Part shown: one piece after another, positions 8,634-17,504 of the stretch
Position numbering within the stretch: the first letter of the stretch is position 1
Layout: each line of letters opens with the position of its first letter
Assembly (NCBI GenBank): GCA_947494695.1
Contig: CANLWB010000015.1
Location: 55,195 to 119,194, forward strand
Direction: 5' to 3'
Origin: an uncultured Flavobacteriaceae bacterium
GTDB taxonomy: Bacteria; Bacteroidota; Bacteroidia; Flavobacteriales; Flavobacteriaceae
DNA length: 64,000 nucleotides
Made by a program: the position numbers and the translations under genes
The notes under the pieces: model-generated
Told to the model about the DNA's origin: nothing
The model's input: only the letters and a program-made list of their open reading frames with translations
The model's database searches: none

Positions 8634-9101
8634 ATGAGCGTAAAAGCAAAGATACTCATAGACGAACATCAAATAAATGTGCTCTCTTTTAGTTTTGGCT
8701 TCAACCAAGGGACAGACACGAATAACAGACCTACTAAAAAATCAGTATTTGTTGGTTTACAATTGGAGATTGAAACCATAAGAGATTTAAACCTGGCGGA
8801 TTGGGCTTTTAATTCCAATCAAACAAAGCAATTAGAATTGCATATCTATCCCGTGGTTATGGGGGGTAAAACTCGTAAATTGTATTTCTATGATTGTCAC
8901 CTTTTACAATGGAACAATCATTTCACTTCTACAGGAAATCTCCCAATGAGTGAAACACTTCGCATTAGTGCTGCAGGGATGAAAGACTCGAATTCTACAG
9001 CCGAATATTCGGCCTATTGGAGAACGACGTTTCCGCAACAAGAAACCCAAACAGTAGTTGAAGAAAAAAAACAACTTAAAATTAAAACCAAAATATCGTA
9101 A
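8634..9101 (+). CDS. tssD: Type VI secretion tube protein TssD (Hcp-like)
   Basis: The protein has 155 residues. The opening VKAKILIDEHQINVLSFSFGFNQGTD, the middle LELHIYPVVMGGKTRKLYFYDC and the end PMSETLRISAAGMK closely follow Bacteroidota TssD proteins, which form the T6SS inner tube and can carry effectors. A Lys/Gln-rich tail extends past the usual end. No T6SS sheath, membrane or ATPase genes are in the window, so this is an orphan effector-delivery copy. The putative effector gene starts two bases after its stop. Confidence 0.85.
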   Translation: MSVKAKILIDEHQINVLSFSFGFNQGTDTNNRPTKKSVFVGLQLEIETIRDLNLADWAFNSNQTKQLELHIYPVVMGGKTRKLYFYDCHLLQWNNHFTSTGNLPMSETLRISAAGMKDSNSTAEYSAYWRTTFPQQETQTVVEEKKQLKIKTKIS

Positions 9102-9102
9102 A

Positions 9103-10275
9103 ATGCCTCATTTTATACCTTTAGGAATACCTAGTTTTAATGGTGAAATAGAACGTGATTATTTTCAATTTACTTATGAAATCGAAGATGATGATGCCAA
9201 TGAATTAACTTTACAAATACGAGATGGTAGTAGTGTTTGGTATGAAGAGAAAATAACAGAACGAGATAAAATATCTCAAGGCGAACACATATGGAAATGG
9301 GATGGTTTCGATAATGATGGAATATTAGATACAGCTAGGTTTATAAATGCCAAAAATCTTAATCTATATATAACTGCAAAAGATTCGCAAGGTAATATAG
9401 AAAGAAGTTCAACTAACTTTAGAGCAACATATGATGAAGTAAAATGGGTTGATGTTAAGATTGATAAAAACACCAAATGTATTGATATTAATTTACGTGT
9501 AAACTTAAAAGATGGAGGTGTAATAGGTATTGAATGTACAGAGCAAATTGTAGCGCCCGACCCGATTATAATTGAAGAATGTCCATGGGATAAAATTCCT
9601 AAAAAAGATTTAATCTCAGGAAAACCACCTTTAAAAACGCAAACCAAAAGTTTTGAAGATTTAGAAAAATTAGCGACAGAAGGTTTAAATTATCATTGGG
9701 GAAGAAACAAAAATCATTTTATTGCTAAAAATGTGGAGATAAATGATGAACTTTATGAGGTTTTTGTAAATGCTATAAACACCCAAAAAAACACAATGGA
9801 CGACGTAAGTTTAGTGTTCAATACTAATAATTCTTGGATGCGCTCGGGTAATCCTGGGACAGTGGAAGACCCAATATCTTTTGTTGGAAATATCGTTTCT
9901 AGAGAAGCTGTTTGTTATAACGTAGGATATATTTATGAGTATTATTATAGAGATAATTGGGATTATCAAACGAGCATCAATGAAGATAAGGAATTTAAAG
10001 AAACGGTTGCTCACGAAATAGGACACACAATTTTAAAAGCTTATGGTGGTACATTTTATAGCTATGGTCATAAAGGAAGTGTCAATACAGTTACTCAGAA
10101 TCAAAAATCATCTGCACCTAAATTTCCTTTAGAGGGAGAAATAGATATAATGCCGTACCTAAAGGATAATAAATATGGAGGTAAGCACAACCAACCAAAT
10201 GTCTACAAAAGACTTGTTGCTGCTCAAAAAGATGTTTTAAGTTTATTATGGTTAACCAAATTAGAATTAAAATGA
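9103..10275 (+). CDS. Putative T6SS effector, zinc metalloprotease-like
   Basis: The protein has 390 residues from the ATG at 9103, directly after the tssD stop. The N-terminal 140 residues look beta-rich, with a GEHIWKWDGFDNDGILD segment like FlgD/Ig-type modules. The C-terminal half holds HEIGH (His304, Glu305, His308), the HExxH zinc-protease signature, followed by a GGTFYSYGHKGS segment. There is no signal peptide, consistent with T6SS delivery. It overlaps the next lipoprotein gene by ATGA. The effector role is inferred from position; the HExxH is seen. Confidence 0.7.
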   Translation: MPHFIPLGIPSFNGEIERDYFQFTYEIEDDDANELTLQIRDGSSVWYEEKITERDKISQGEHIWKWDGFDNDGILDTARFINAKNLNLYITAKDSQGNIERSSTNFRATYDEVKWVDVKIDKNTKCIDINLRVNLKDGGVIGIECTEQIVAPDPIIIEECPWDKIPKKDLISGKPPLKTQTKSFEDLEKLATEGLNYHWGRNKNHFIAKNVEINDELYEVFVNAINTQKNTMDDVSLVFNTNNSWMRSGNPGTVEDPISFVGNIVSREAVCYNVGYIYEYYYRDNWDYQTSINEDKEFKETVAHEIGHTILKAYGGTFYSYGHKGSVNTVTQNQKSSAPKFPLEGEIDIMPYLKDNKYGGKHNQPNVYKRLVAAQKDVLSLLWLTKLELK

Positions 10276-10640
10276 GAAACGCTTTTTTGATATTCTTAAT
10301 AATAATTATACAGTCATGTAAAACAAAATATTACGGTTACATATATGATTTTGATAATGAAACTCCTTTAAATAAAGTTAAGGTCTATTCTACTGACTCT
10401 TTAAATTATATACTTAGTGATAAAAAAGGATATTTCGAAATTAACTTTAATACAGTACCAAAACATTTGACTTTTTCAAAAAAAGGGTATAAAAAATATA
10501 ATTTAAACACTTTTAATAGACAAAATGAATTTACAAGAGAGTTACCTTTTGGAGATACTATTTATATAATATCGAAAGAAAGTAAATATAGTAGACCCAA
10601 AACAACGTTGCCTAACAACGTATCCTATGAAAAGCACTAG
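10272..10640 (+). CDS. Lipoprotein, candidate immunity protein
   Basis: The protein has 122 residues. The lipoprotein signal IIIIQSC places the lipidated Cys at 16. The mature part GYIYDFDNETPLNKVKVYS resembles the carboxypeptidase-regulatory-like beta-sandwich. Its ATG overlaps the stop of the metalloprotease gene, so the two are strictly coupled. A periplasm-facing protein next to a putative T6SS effector is the usual layout for an immunity protein. That function is inference. Confidence 0.65.
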   Translation: MRNAFLIFLIIIIQSCKTKYYGYIYDFDNETPLNKVKVYSTDSLNYILSDKKGYFEINFNTVPKHLTFSKKGYKKYNLNTFNRQNEFTRELPFGDTIYIISKESKYSRPKTTLPNNVSYEKH

Positions 10641-10706
10641 CTCAGGTATTCAAAGTTAATATTCATTTATTTGTGTGGGCAAGCATCTTGTTTACGAATA
10701 TGAAAA

Positions 10707-11321
10707 ATGCACAGTAATTCTAGTGAACTGTTTGAAAATGTTCAACAAGGAAAAAGCTTTGGGTACAATCACGGTGATGAATTAACGACTACCAAAGGAA
10801 TAAGTCAATACGATTACTTTTCTAAACATGGAAAAAGAGTTACCTTGCTTGGTACGGTAAAAAACTTAGGTCACGTTTTTGATATCTTTAATCTTGCAAA
10901 AACTGTTGGAGAAGATTTAGACACCTCACAACCTTTACCATTAGACTTTGGACCACTTTCTCCCATTGCAGATTTGGCAGGTGTACTTGTACAAGAACAA
11001 AAAGCAGAAATGGATGCCAGTTTAGAAGAAACAGTACAAGTGGAAATTGATGAGGCTAAACTAAAAGGACTAGAAGCTACCAGAAAAGTGATTAATTCCT
11101 GGAATCATAATGAAGCTTATCAATGGGACTTACTTCCTGTTTCCAATGAAACTGCTAATAAATTAATGGCTGGGGAGTTTCAGACTTTTGAGGAGTTTTT
11201 TGAGTTTTCTACTGATGATTTTGATAGAGATTTGAATATCGAAGTTCTTTATCGCAAAGTAATTAATTCAAATAAAGAGGACGATATTTACATAATTGAA
11301 ACTATATTTATAAATGAATAA
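10707..11321 (+). CDS. Second putative effector or effector C-terminal fragment
   Basis: The protein has 204 residues. It starts at an ATG that directly follows an in-frame TGA, and there is no signal peptide. The part PLPLDFGPLSPIADLAGVL and the helical stretch EAKLKGLEATRKVINSWN resemble linker regions of larger toxin proteins, so it may be the 3' remnant of a longer effector. The end DDIYIIETIFINE overlaps the next lipoprotein gene by 8 bp. No catalytic motif is visible. Confidence 0.5.
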   Translation: MHSNSSELFENVQQGKSFGYNHGDELTTTKGISQYDYFSKHGKRVTLLGTVKNLGHVFDIFNLAKTVGEDLDTSQPLPLDFGPLSPIADLAGVLVQEQKAEMDASLEETVQVEIDEAKLKGLEATRKVINSWNHNEAYQWDLLPVSNETANKLMAGEFQTFEEFFEFSTDDFDRDLNIEVLYRKVINSNKEDDIYIIETIFINE

Positions 11322-11895
11322 TTTTTTTATCTATATATTATTTTTTTTTACAATTTCTTGTGATAATAATAATCAAGACATCATAATTAAACAATCTAAT
11401 ATTCAACAGAACATCATAATTCAGTCATCTGTAAAAAATAAAACAGATATTGTCAGTATTAGATTTCCTAAAAAATTAACGCTTAAAAACTCTAGTAATT
11501 CTAACTTTAATTTTAAAACCATTGATTATAAATATTCTGATTCTTTATCAAATTGGGCAAATAGAAATATAAGACTTTATCGATTTGAAAATGATTCTTT
11601 AATAAAAACATCAAATTTTAAGAGTAAAAAAATTGAAGCCAAACAAAACTCAGATTACATCTTTTACACAATGCATATCATAAACTCTGACGAAAATATT
11701 CAGAGACAGTTTGATTCTTATGTAGAAAAAATGCTATTAGAAAACAAAGACACCTTACATATTGGTACTGTAAAAGAGTTCAAGAAAGAACACAAAGAAT
11801 TATTTGAACAACTCACAAAAGGAGATAGTATTTCTATACAATTTCTAGATGGCAAAGCATTAGGAGAAAAAATAACGATACCTGTAAAATGGTAA
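11314..11895 (+). CDS. Lipoprotein, second candidate immunity protein
   Basis: The protein has 193 residues. The signal FFFTISC puts the lipidated Cys at 16, followed by an Asn/Asp-rich linker and a mature domain of unknown family. Its start overlaps the preceding gene by 8 bp, repeating the putative effector/lipoprotein layout seen at 9103-10640. The composition is markedly AT-rich compared with the trp genes, consistent with transfer. Confidence 0.6.
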   Translation: MNNFFIYILFFFTISCDNNNQDIIIKQSNIQQNIIIQSSVKNKTDIVSIRFPKKLTLKNSSNSNFNFKTIDYKYSDSLSNWANRNIRLYRFENDSLIKTSNFKSKKIEAKQNSDYIFYTMHIINSDENIQRQFDSYVEKMLLENKDTLHIGTVKEFKKEHKELFEQLTKGDSISIQFLDGKALGEKITIPVKW

Positions 11896-12015
11896 AAACC
11901 AGCAACGCATAATGACTGTAAGTTATTGTATGTCTCACAAATGAAGGCAGAAGATGATAACTTGATGCGAGAACCTGAACCTATAGACATTGAAAACGCC
12001 GAACTAAAAAGGCTA

Positions 12016-12066
12016 GGAATTTTTCTAATTAAATGCTCATTATTGAATTGCTGAAATCTAATGAGT
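12016..12066 (+). repeat. Right 51-bp direct repeat flanking effector insert
   Basis: This copy differs from 7851-7901 at five positions. Read in the glycosylase frame it still encodes EFF-stop, but the codon before is a stop (TAG in place of CGG) and nothing upstream resembles the gene. It is therefore a detached copy of that gene's 3' end. Confidence 0.7.
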
Positions 12067-12079
12067 ATCTAGTATGAAT

Positions 12080-12529
12080 TTAAAGGTCTTCAAGTGGTTT
12101 TCCGATATTGTCAATTTCGTCAAATTGCGTCTTGCTTTTAGGGTCGGGGCCATAACTGTTAGAGCCATGATTGCCATCGGTACACATTAAGACGAGATAC
12201 CAAATACGCCCTATTACTGGAATAAAATTAATAAAGAAATAGCCACCACTTTTTCCAGTATCGTGCAGTCTTCTTGCATTAACGGCCAGCCAGGGGATTA
12301 GGGTACCCAAACCATATACTAAAATGAGGACACTTATAAGCGAGGTGTCAATGTAGTCTTCGGTAAGAGCTGCTATAATGATAAACAAAGCAAACAACAA
12401 GGTCTGAAACAGCACAAACATCCAGTATTCCTCACGTCTGGCTCTTCCCGAGAATTTGGCATAATTATCTACGAGAACGGTTAGGTACCACTTAAAAAAG
12501 CCTTGTCTTTCTGTTTTGTGTCTATCCAT
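12080..12529 (-). CDS. DUF805 membrane protein
   Basis: The protein has 149 residues with about four membrane helices. The family signature FSGRARREEYWMF at 27-39 and ARRLHDTGKSGGY near 88-100 are clear, followed by NxYGPDPK near the end. Its function is not known. The start overlaps the end of trpA by 8 bp, so it is read with the trp operon. Confidence 0.85.
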   Translation of the reverse strand: MDRHKTERQGFFKWYLTVLVDNYAKFSGRARREEYWMFVLFQTLLFALFIIIAALTEDYIDTSLISVLILVYGLGTLIPWLAVNARRLHDTGKSGGYFFINFIPVIGRIWYLVLMCTDGNHGSNSYGPDPKSKTQFDEIDNIGKPLEDL

Positions 12530-13295
12530 TATTTAAAACCGAGCTTATAAAGTTGTCGATAGTTTTAACACCATGGTCTGTAGCGATATGTTTAACAAAA
12601 GCACTTCCAATGATGGCGCCTTTAGCGTATTGTGTGGCTTGTGTAAACGTTTGGTTGTTGCTAATTCCGAACCCTACAATTTGAGGGTTTTTAAGATTCA
12701 TATTCCCAATGCGCTCAAAGTAGGACGCTTGTTCCTCTCCAAATCCGCTTTTAGCTCCTGTAGTACTGGCACTGCTTACCATATAAATAAAACCATTTGA
12801 GATGGAATCAATGTATCGAATGCGTTCGTCGCTAGTCTGTGGTGTAATTAAAAACACATTAATTAAACCATAGGTTTCAAAAATATCTTGATATTTTTCG
12901 TGATAGACATCTACAGGTAAATCCGGAATAATAAGTCCATCAATTCCTATCTCCTGGCATTTTTTACAAAAGGCTTCGACGCCATATTGAAATATAGGGT
13001 TGAAGTACCCCATAATGATCAAGGGAATATTAACGGATGTCCTAATCGCTTTAAGCTGATCGAATAGTACATTTGTCGTCATACCATTTTTTAAAGCCTG
13101 CGTGGAACTGTCCTGAATGGTTGGTCCGTCTGCCAAAGGATCACTAAAAGGTAAACCTATTTCGATCATATCAACACCACTTTTTTCTAAATCCTGAATA
13201 ATCTTAGCAGTATCGTCAATATTAGGATAACCTGCCGTGAAATATATTGAAAGCAGCTTTTTATCTTCCCGTAGTTTTTGGTTTATTCTGTTCAT
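12522..13295 (-). CDS. trpA: Tryptophan synthase alpha chain
   Basis: The protein has 257 residues. It cleaves indole-glycerol phosphate to indole, which passes to TrpB. The signature IEIGLPFSDPLADGPTIQ carries the catalytic Glu and Asp60-equivalent, and GFGISN marks the phosphate site. It is the last trp gene and is separated from trpB by a decayed GIY-YIG gene. It overlaps the DUF805 gene downstream. Confidence 0.96.
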   Translation of the reverse strand: MNRINQKLREDKKLLSIYFTAGYPNIDDTAKIIQDLEKSGVDMIEIGLPFSDPLADGPTIQDSSTQALKNGMTTNVLFDQLKAIRTSVNIPLIIMGYFNPIFQYGVEAFCKKCQEIGIDGLIIPDLPVDVYHEKYQDIFETYGLINVFLITPQTSDERIRYIDSISNGFIYMVSSASTTGAKSGFGEEQASYFERIGNMNLKNPQIVGFGISNNQTFTQATQYAKGAIIGSAFVKHIATDHGVKTIDNFISSVLNNG

Positions 13296-13352
13296 TGTAA
13301 ATGAATTGTGTTTTTTTTCCTCCGAAGGAGGGAATCTTTTAATTTTTGCAAT

Positions 13353-13644
13353 TTAAATGTATTCCGAAAGATCTTTCCAGTCAGGGTTTAAACCATGTAT
13401 TAGATTGATTTTCCATGCGCTATTCCATTTTTTATTTCTCTTTCCTGCTTTATGGAATTATTCACATATCTCGTAGTTTCAAAGTATACGAGTTTACGAA
13501 CATTGTATCTCCCTGTAAAAGATTTTTGATCATTGTTTTTATGTTGTATAAACGACTTTTTAATTGTTTAGACCTCGCTATAGTTAACATGGTATGATTT
13601 TCATTTGTTAATATGTGCACATAATAGATATCTATTGCTTTTAC
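13353..13644 (-). pseudogene. Decayed GIY-YIG nuclease gene
   Basis: Translating the minus strand in two frames gives YYVHILTNENHTML, LKSRLYNIKT, then after a frameshift NVRKLVYFETTRYVNNSI and SAWKINLIHGLNPDWKDLSEYI, which match small GIY-YIG nucleases common in Bacteroidota. The GIY/YIG residues are degraded (TIAR where YIGV is expected). It sits between trpB and trpA and fills the otherwise unexplained 380-bp gap. Confidence 0.75.
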
Positions 13645-13677
13645 ATGTGATTTCCATCTTCGCGGAAATTAAAAATA

Positions 13678-14859
13678 TTATATCTTAAAATATTCGATAT
13701 AGTTATTCAAATCCTTATCACCGCGTCCCGATAAGCTCATTACTACGACGTCATCGGGTTTAAACGTTTTCTGCTCGAAAATGGCCAGGGCATGAGAACT
13801 TTCAATAGCAGGAATAATACCTTCTAGTTTACACAACTCCAGACCTGCGTTCATAGCCTCATCGTCTGTTATAGCCATAAACTCTGCGCGTCCTGTTTTA
13901 CATAAATGCGCATGCATGGGGCCAACACCAGGGTAATCTAAACCTGCTGAAATGGAGTAGGGTTCCGTTATTTGTCCGTCTTTGGTTTGCATAAGCATGG
14001 TTTTACAACCGTGAATAATACCTTCCTTTCCTAACACAGAAGTTGCAGCACTTTCACCCGAATCCACGCCCAATCCAGCTGCTTCAACAGCAATAATCTT
14101 CACATCATTTTCATGTAAAAAATGATAATAGGTTCCAGCTGCATTGCTTCCTCCACCAATACAAGCCACAACATAATCCGGGTTTTCACGCCCTTCATGT
14201 GCTTTGAGTTGCGATTTAATTTCTTCTGAAATAACCGATTGAAATCGGGTTACCATATCTGGATAAGGGTGCGGACCAATGGCCGATCCAATAATGTAAT
14301 GCGTGTTTACCGGGTTGTTAATCCAATCCCGAATAGCCTCATTCGTGGCGTCTTTCAAAGTACGACTTCCAGAAAGTGCGGGTACCACAGTAGCACCTAA
14401 CATTTTCATTCTGGCCACATTAGGAGCCTGTCTTTTAATATCAATCTCACCCATGTAAACAATGCATTCCAGCCCCATTAAAGCACAAACGGTTGCTGTT
14501 GCCACACCGTGTTGTCCAGCACCTGTCTCTGCAATGATTCTCTGTTTTCCCAGGCGTTTAGCCATTAAGATCTGACCGATGGTATTATTTATTTTATGCG
14601 CTCCGGTATGATTAAGGTCCTCACGCTTTAAATAAATTTTGGTGTTATACTTTTCTGAAAGACGGTTTGCAAAATAGAGTGGGGAAGGTCGTCCCACATA
14701 ATCTTTTAAAAGTTGATTGAACTCCTTTTGAAACTCAGGCTCTGCCATAACTTTAAGATAGTTTTGGCGTAGCTCTTCGACATTTGGATAGAGCATTTCG
14801 GGAATGTATGCCCCTCCAAATTCTCCATAATATCCTTTTTCGTTTACGTTGTAATTCAT
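13678..14859 (-). CDS. trpB: Tryptophan synthase beta chain
   Basis: The protein has 393 residues from the ATG at 14859; an in-frame TTG at 14880 lies within a hairpin and is less likely. This PLP enzyme condenses indole with serine. HTGAHKINN carries the PLP lysine (Lys89), and GGGSNAAG binds the PLP phosphate. Domain order and length match the usual TrpB1 type. It is followed by the GIY-YIG remnant and then its partner trpA. Confidence 0.97.
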   Translation of the reverse strand: MNYNVNEKGYYGEFGGAYIPEMLYPNVEELRQNYLKVMAEPEFQKEFNQLLKDYVGRPSPLYFANRLSEKYNTKIYLKREDLNHTGAHKINNTIGQILMAKRLGKQRIIAETGAGQHGVATATVCALMGLECIVYMGEIDIKRQAPNVARMKMLGATVVPALSGSRTLKDATNEAIRDWINNPVNTHYIIGSAIGPHPYPDMVTRFQSVISEEIKSQLKAHEGRENPDYVVACIGGGSNAAGTYYHFLHENDVKIIAVEAAGLGVDSGESAATSVLGKEGIIHGCKTMLMQTKDGQITEPYSISAGLDYPGVGPMHAHLCKTGRAEFMAITDDEAMNAGLELCKLEGIIPAIESSHALAIFEQKTFKPDDVVVMSLSGRGDKDLNNYIEYFKI

Positions 14860-14870
14860 AATTCGTGTCG

Positions 14871-14888
14871 TTCCTGCCAAGACAGGAA
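14871..14888. repeat. Short hairpin TTCCTG-ccaaga-CAGGAA
   Basis: This is the third short hairpin with a CCTG/CAGG stem, in the trpF-trpB gap just upstream of the trpB ATG. Confidence 0.4.
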
Positions 14889-14911
14889 TTTGTTTAATTT
14901 TTACTTAAATC

Positions 14912-15553
14912 TTAATCGATTCTATTATTGGGGTAGAACGATAAGCGTTCTTTAAACTCTTTTATTTTTTCAATATGTTTTAATCCGGGTTCTATTTCAA
15001 ACTTACTGTTAACATCCAGGGCATAGCAATATTTTGATGCATCGCTCTGCATGAACGTCTTAATATCTTCAACCTGATCTAAACCAATACCGCCACTTAA
15101 AAAGAAAGGTTTAGTCGATGGATAATCGTTTAGTACATTCCAATCGAAAGTATAGCCGTTACCTCCAGGCAATTTCCCTTTGGTATCGAATAAAAAGTAG
15201 TCACAAACAGATTCGTAGGGTTTTAAAACGTCAAAATCAAATTCGTCTTTAATAGAAAACACTTTGATAATCTCAACCTGGGTTTGTTTCAGGTTTAAAC
15301 AAAACTCAGGTGATTCTTTTCCGTGTAGCTGGACAGCTTGTAGGTGGTTTTTGTTTATTTGTGTAATAACGTCTTCTAAACTTTCATCTACAAAAACCCC
15401 CACTTTTTTTATGGATTTAGACAACTCCGGAATGCTGCTGTTAAAATGCCTTGCGGATTTTTCATAGCATATAAATCCGAGATAATCGGGTTGCAAAGCA
15501 GCAACCTGTTTGATATTATCTTCATATTTCATTCCACATACTTTAAGCTTCAT
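14912..15553 (-). CDS. trpF: Phosphoribosylanthranilate isomerase
   Basis: The protein has 213 residues. It performs the Amadori rearrangement of PRA to CdRP. KVCGMKYEDN at the N-terminus carries the catalytic Cys6, and FLFDTKGKLPGGNGYTFDW holds the catalytic Asp and the phosphate loop; SGGIG completes the phosphate-binding site. It starts two bases after trpC ends. Confidence 0.96.
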   Translation of the reverse strand: MKLKVCGMKYEDNIKQVAALQPDYLGFICYEKSARHFNSSIPELSKSIKKVGVFVDESLEDVITQINKNHLQAVQLHGKESPEFCLNLKQTQVEIIKVFSIKDEFDFDVLKPYESVCDYFLFDTKGKLPGGNGYTFDWNVLNDYPSTKPFFLSGGIGLDQVEDIKTFMQSDASKYCYALDVNSKFEIEPGLKHIEKIKEFKERLSFYPNNRID

Positions 15554-15555
15554 GG

Positions 15556-16335
15556 CTACAGACTTTCTATAAATTGTTTAGCACTCTCACCGGCATTTTC
15601 CGTTTTCATAAAATTCTCACCAATTAAAAATCCTTGATACCCGTAAGGCTTTAGTGTTTTTATGGCCTCGATATTGCTAATGCCACTTTCTGATACTTTT
15701 ACAAAGTCATCAGGAATAAGTGCGCTTAAGGTTTTACTAGTTTCTAAGCTAACATCGAATGTTTTTAAATTTCTATTGTTTACACCCAGCATATCCAGAG
15801 ACGGCATAATAGATTTATGCAATTCTGCTTCGTTATGAACTTCGAGTAGCACATCTAATTTTAAACGTTTAGCAAACTCAGAGAAGTGCTTGATGTCTTC
15901 TTGAGTTAAAATAGCAGCAATTAACAGGATAACATCGGCTCCATGTGCCTTAGCTTCCAATAATTGATATTCGTCAATAATAAACTCTTTACGCAATAGG
16001 GGGAGACGACAACTCGCTCTTGCGAGTAACAAGTCGTCTAAAGAACCTCCAAAGTATTTTCCATCGGTTAGAACAGACATTCCGCAAACCCCAGCATCTT
16101 CATAGCCTTTAGCAACATCTTGAACGTTAAACCCTTGATTTATTACAGATTTTGAGGGTGATCGCCTTTTGTGTTCTGCTATAATACCTGTATCGCTATG
16201 ACGTAATTTGTTCGCCAGAGAGATGGTATCTCTTTCAAATAAAACAGACTGCTCTAATTGCCTAACTGGAATTAAGCTTTTACGAAGTACTACTTCCTCA
16301 CGTTTATCTTTAATTATTTTATCTAATATGGTCAT
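15556..16335 (-). CDS. trpC: Indole-3-glycerol phosphate synthase
   Basis: The protein has 259 residues. It closes the indole ring of CdRP. The motifs IIAEHKRRSPSKS, LRKEFIIDEYQL, LGVNNRNLKTF and KVSESGIS carry the catalytic lysines and glutamates of this TIM barrel. It is a single-function protein, with trpF separate, as usual in Bacteroidota. Confidence 0.97.
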   Translation of the reverse strand: MTILDKIIKDKREEVVLRKSLIPVRQLEQSVLFERDTISLANKLRHSDTGIIAEHKRRSPSKSVINQGFNVQDVAKGYEDAGVCGMSVLTDGKYFGGSLDDLLLARASCRLPLLRKEFIIDEYQLLEAKAHGADVILLIAAILTQEDIKHFSEFAKRLKLDVLLEVHNEAELHKSIMPSLDMLGVNNRNLKTFDVSLETSKTLSALIPDDFVKVSESGISNIEAIKTLKPYGYQGFLIGENFMKTENAGESAKQFIESL

Positions 16336-16421
16336 CTTTTGATTTTCAGTGTTAGATGTTTAGTTGGTAGTTTTCTGCACTGCTTAGCACGATTGCATAT
16401 TGAACACTGCCAACCGAATTA

Positions 16422-17414
16422 TCATTTACTTAATGCTATTAATGTATCTAAACTTGCCTTAGCCTTACCAGATAATAGAGCGTCTTTGGCTTGTTCAAAT
16501 CCTTCTTTATGACTAATTTGTTTTGTAGTCGCAATGGCTAATCCGGCATTGGCAAAAACCACATTGTTTTGTGATTCGGTGCCTTTTCCTTCTATAACTT
16601 TTAGAAATATTTTGGCTGCGTCCTCAACGGTATGTCCTCCAAAAATGGATTCCTGACTTATAGGCGAAACACCTAAATCTTCAGGAGAAAACATCGTTTC
16701 GGAATTATTGGAAATCACTTTTGTATGCCCTGTTAGAGATATCTCATCGTAACCATCTAAAGCATGAACAATACTATAATTCTTATCCGTATTTTGATAG
16801 AGGTAGCCATATAAGCGTAGAAGTTCTAAATTAAAAACGCCTACCATTTGGTTTTTAGGAAATGACGGATTTACCATAGGCCCCAACATATTAAAAAACG
16901 TTTTTACGCCTAGTTCGCGACGAATGGGAGCCACGTTTTTCATAGCGGGATGAAATAAGGGAGCATGTAATACACAAATTCCAGCTTTATCGATAGCGCG
17001 TTTTAGAAAGTCTTCATCGTTAGAAAATTTAATACCAAGATGCTCCATAACGTTAGAGGATCCGCAAGCCGAAGACACACCATAATTACCATGCTTGGCG
17101 ACCTTTATTCCGGCTCCGGCAGATACGAAGGATGATAATGTGGAGATATTAAAAGTATCTTTGCCATCACCACCAGTTCCACATAAGTCAATAGCATTGA
17201 AGTCTTTTAAGTCAATTGGAATACATAGTTCCAGAAGCGCATCTCTAAAACCACGCAATTCTTCCAGGGTTATACTTCGCATCATAAAAACAGTAAGGAA
17301 TGATGCAATTTGACTCTGGTTATACATCCCGTTAGATATGTTTACCAAGACTTGTTTGGCTTCTTCACTAGAGATATTCTCGTGATTAATAAGTCTGTTT
17401 AATAGGTTCTTCAT
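16422..17414 (-). CDS. trpD: Anthranilate phosphoribosyltransferase
   Basis: The protein has 330 residues. It transfers phosphoribosyl from PRPP to anthranilate. GTGGDGKDTFNIS at 79-91 is the PRPP loop, KHGNYGVSS the second binding motif, and APIRRELGVKTFFNMLGP the anthranilate channel. It is a normal member of the trp operon, 86 bp ahead of trpC. Confidence 0.97.
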   Translation of the reverse strand: MKNLLNRLINHENISSEEAKQVLVNISNGMYNQSQIASFLTVFMMRSITLEELRGFRDALLELCIPIDLKDFNAIDLCGTGGDGKDTFNISTLSSFVSAGAGIKVAKHGNYGVSSACGSSNVMEHLGIKFSNDEDFLKRAIDKAGICVLHAPLFHPAMKNVAPIRRELGVKTFFNMLGPMVNPSFPKNQMVGVFNLELLRLYGYLYQNTDKNYSIVHALDGYDEISLTGHTKVISNNSETMFSPEDLGVSPISQESIFGGHTVEDAAKIFLKVIEGKGTESQNNVVFANAGLAIATTKQISHKEGFEQAKDALLSGKAKASLDTLIALSK

Positions 17415-17504
17415 AAGTTCTCTAAGTCGTTTTAAGACCTCTCTTCTAAAGGTAGAGAAATGTTATTGTTAATTATATGTTTTCATTTGAGCAAACACTG
17501 CTTA

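Noticed and set aside
13319..13331. CCTCC-gaa-GGAGG hairpin before trpA as a terminator
   Set aside because: The run of T/A is on the wrong side for the minus-strand operon, and trpA must be transcribed through it.
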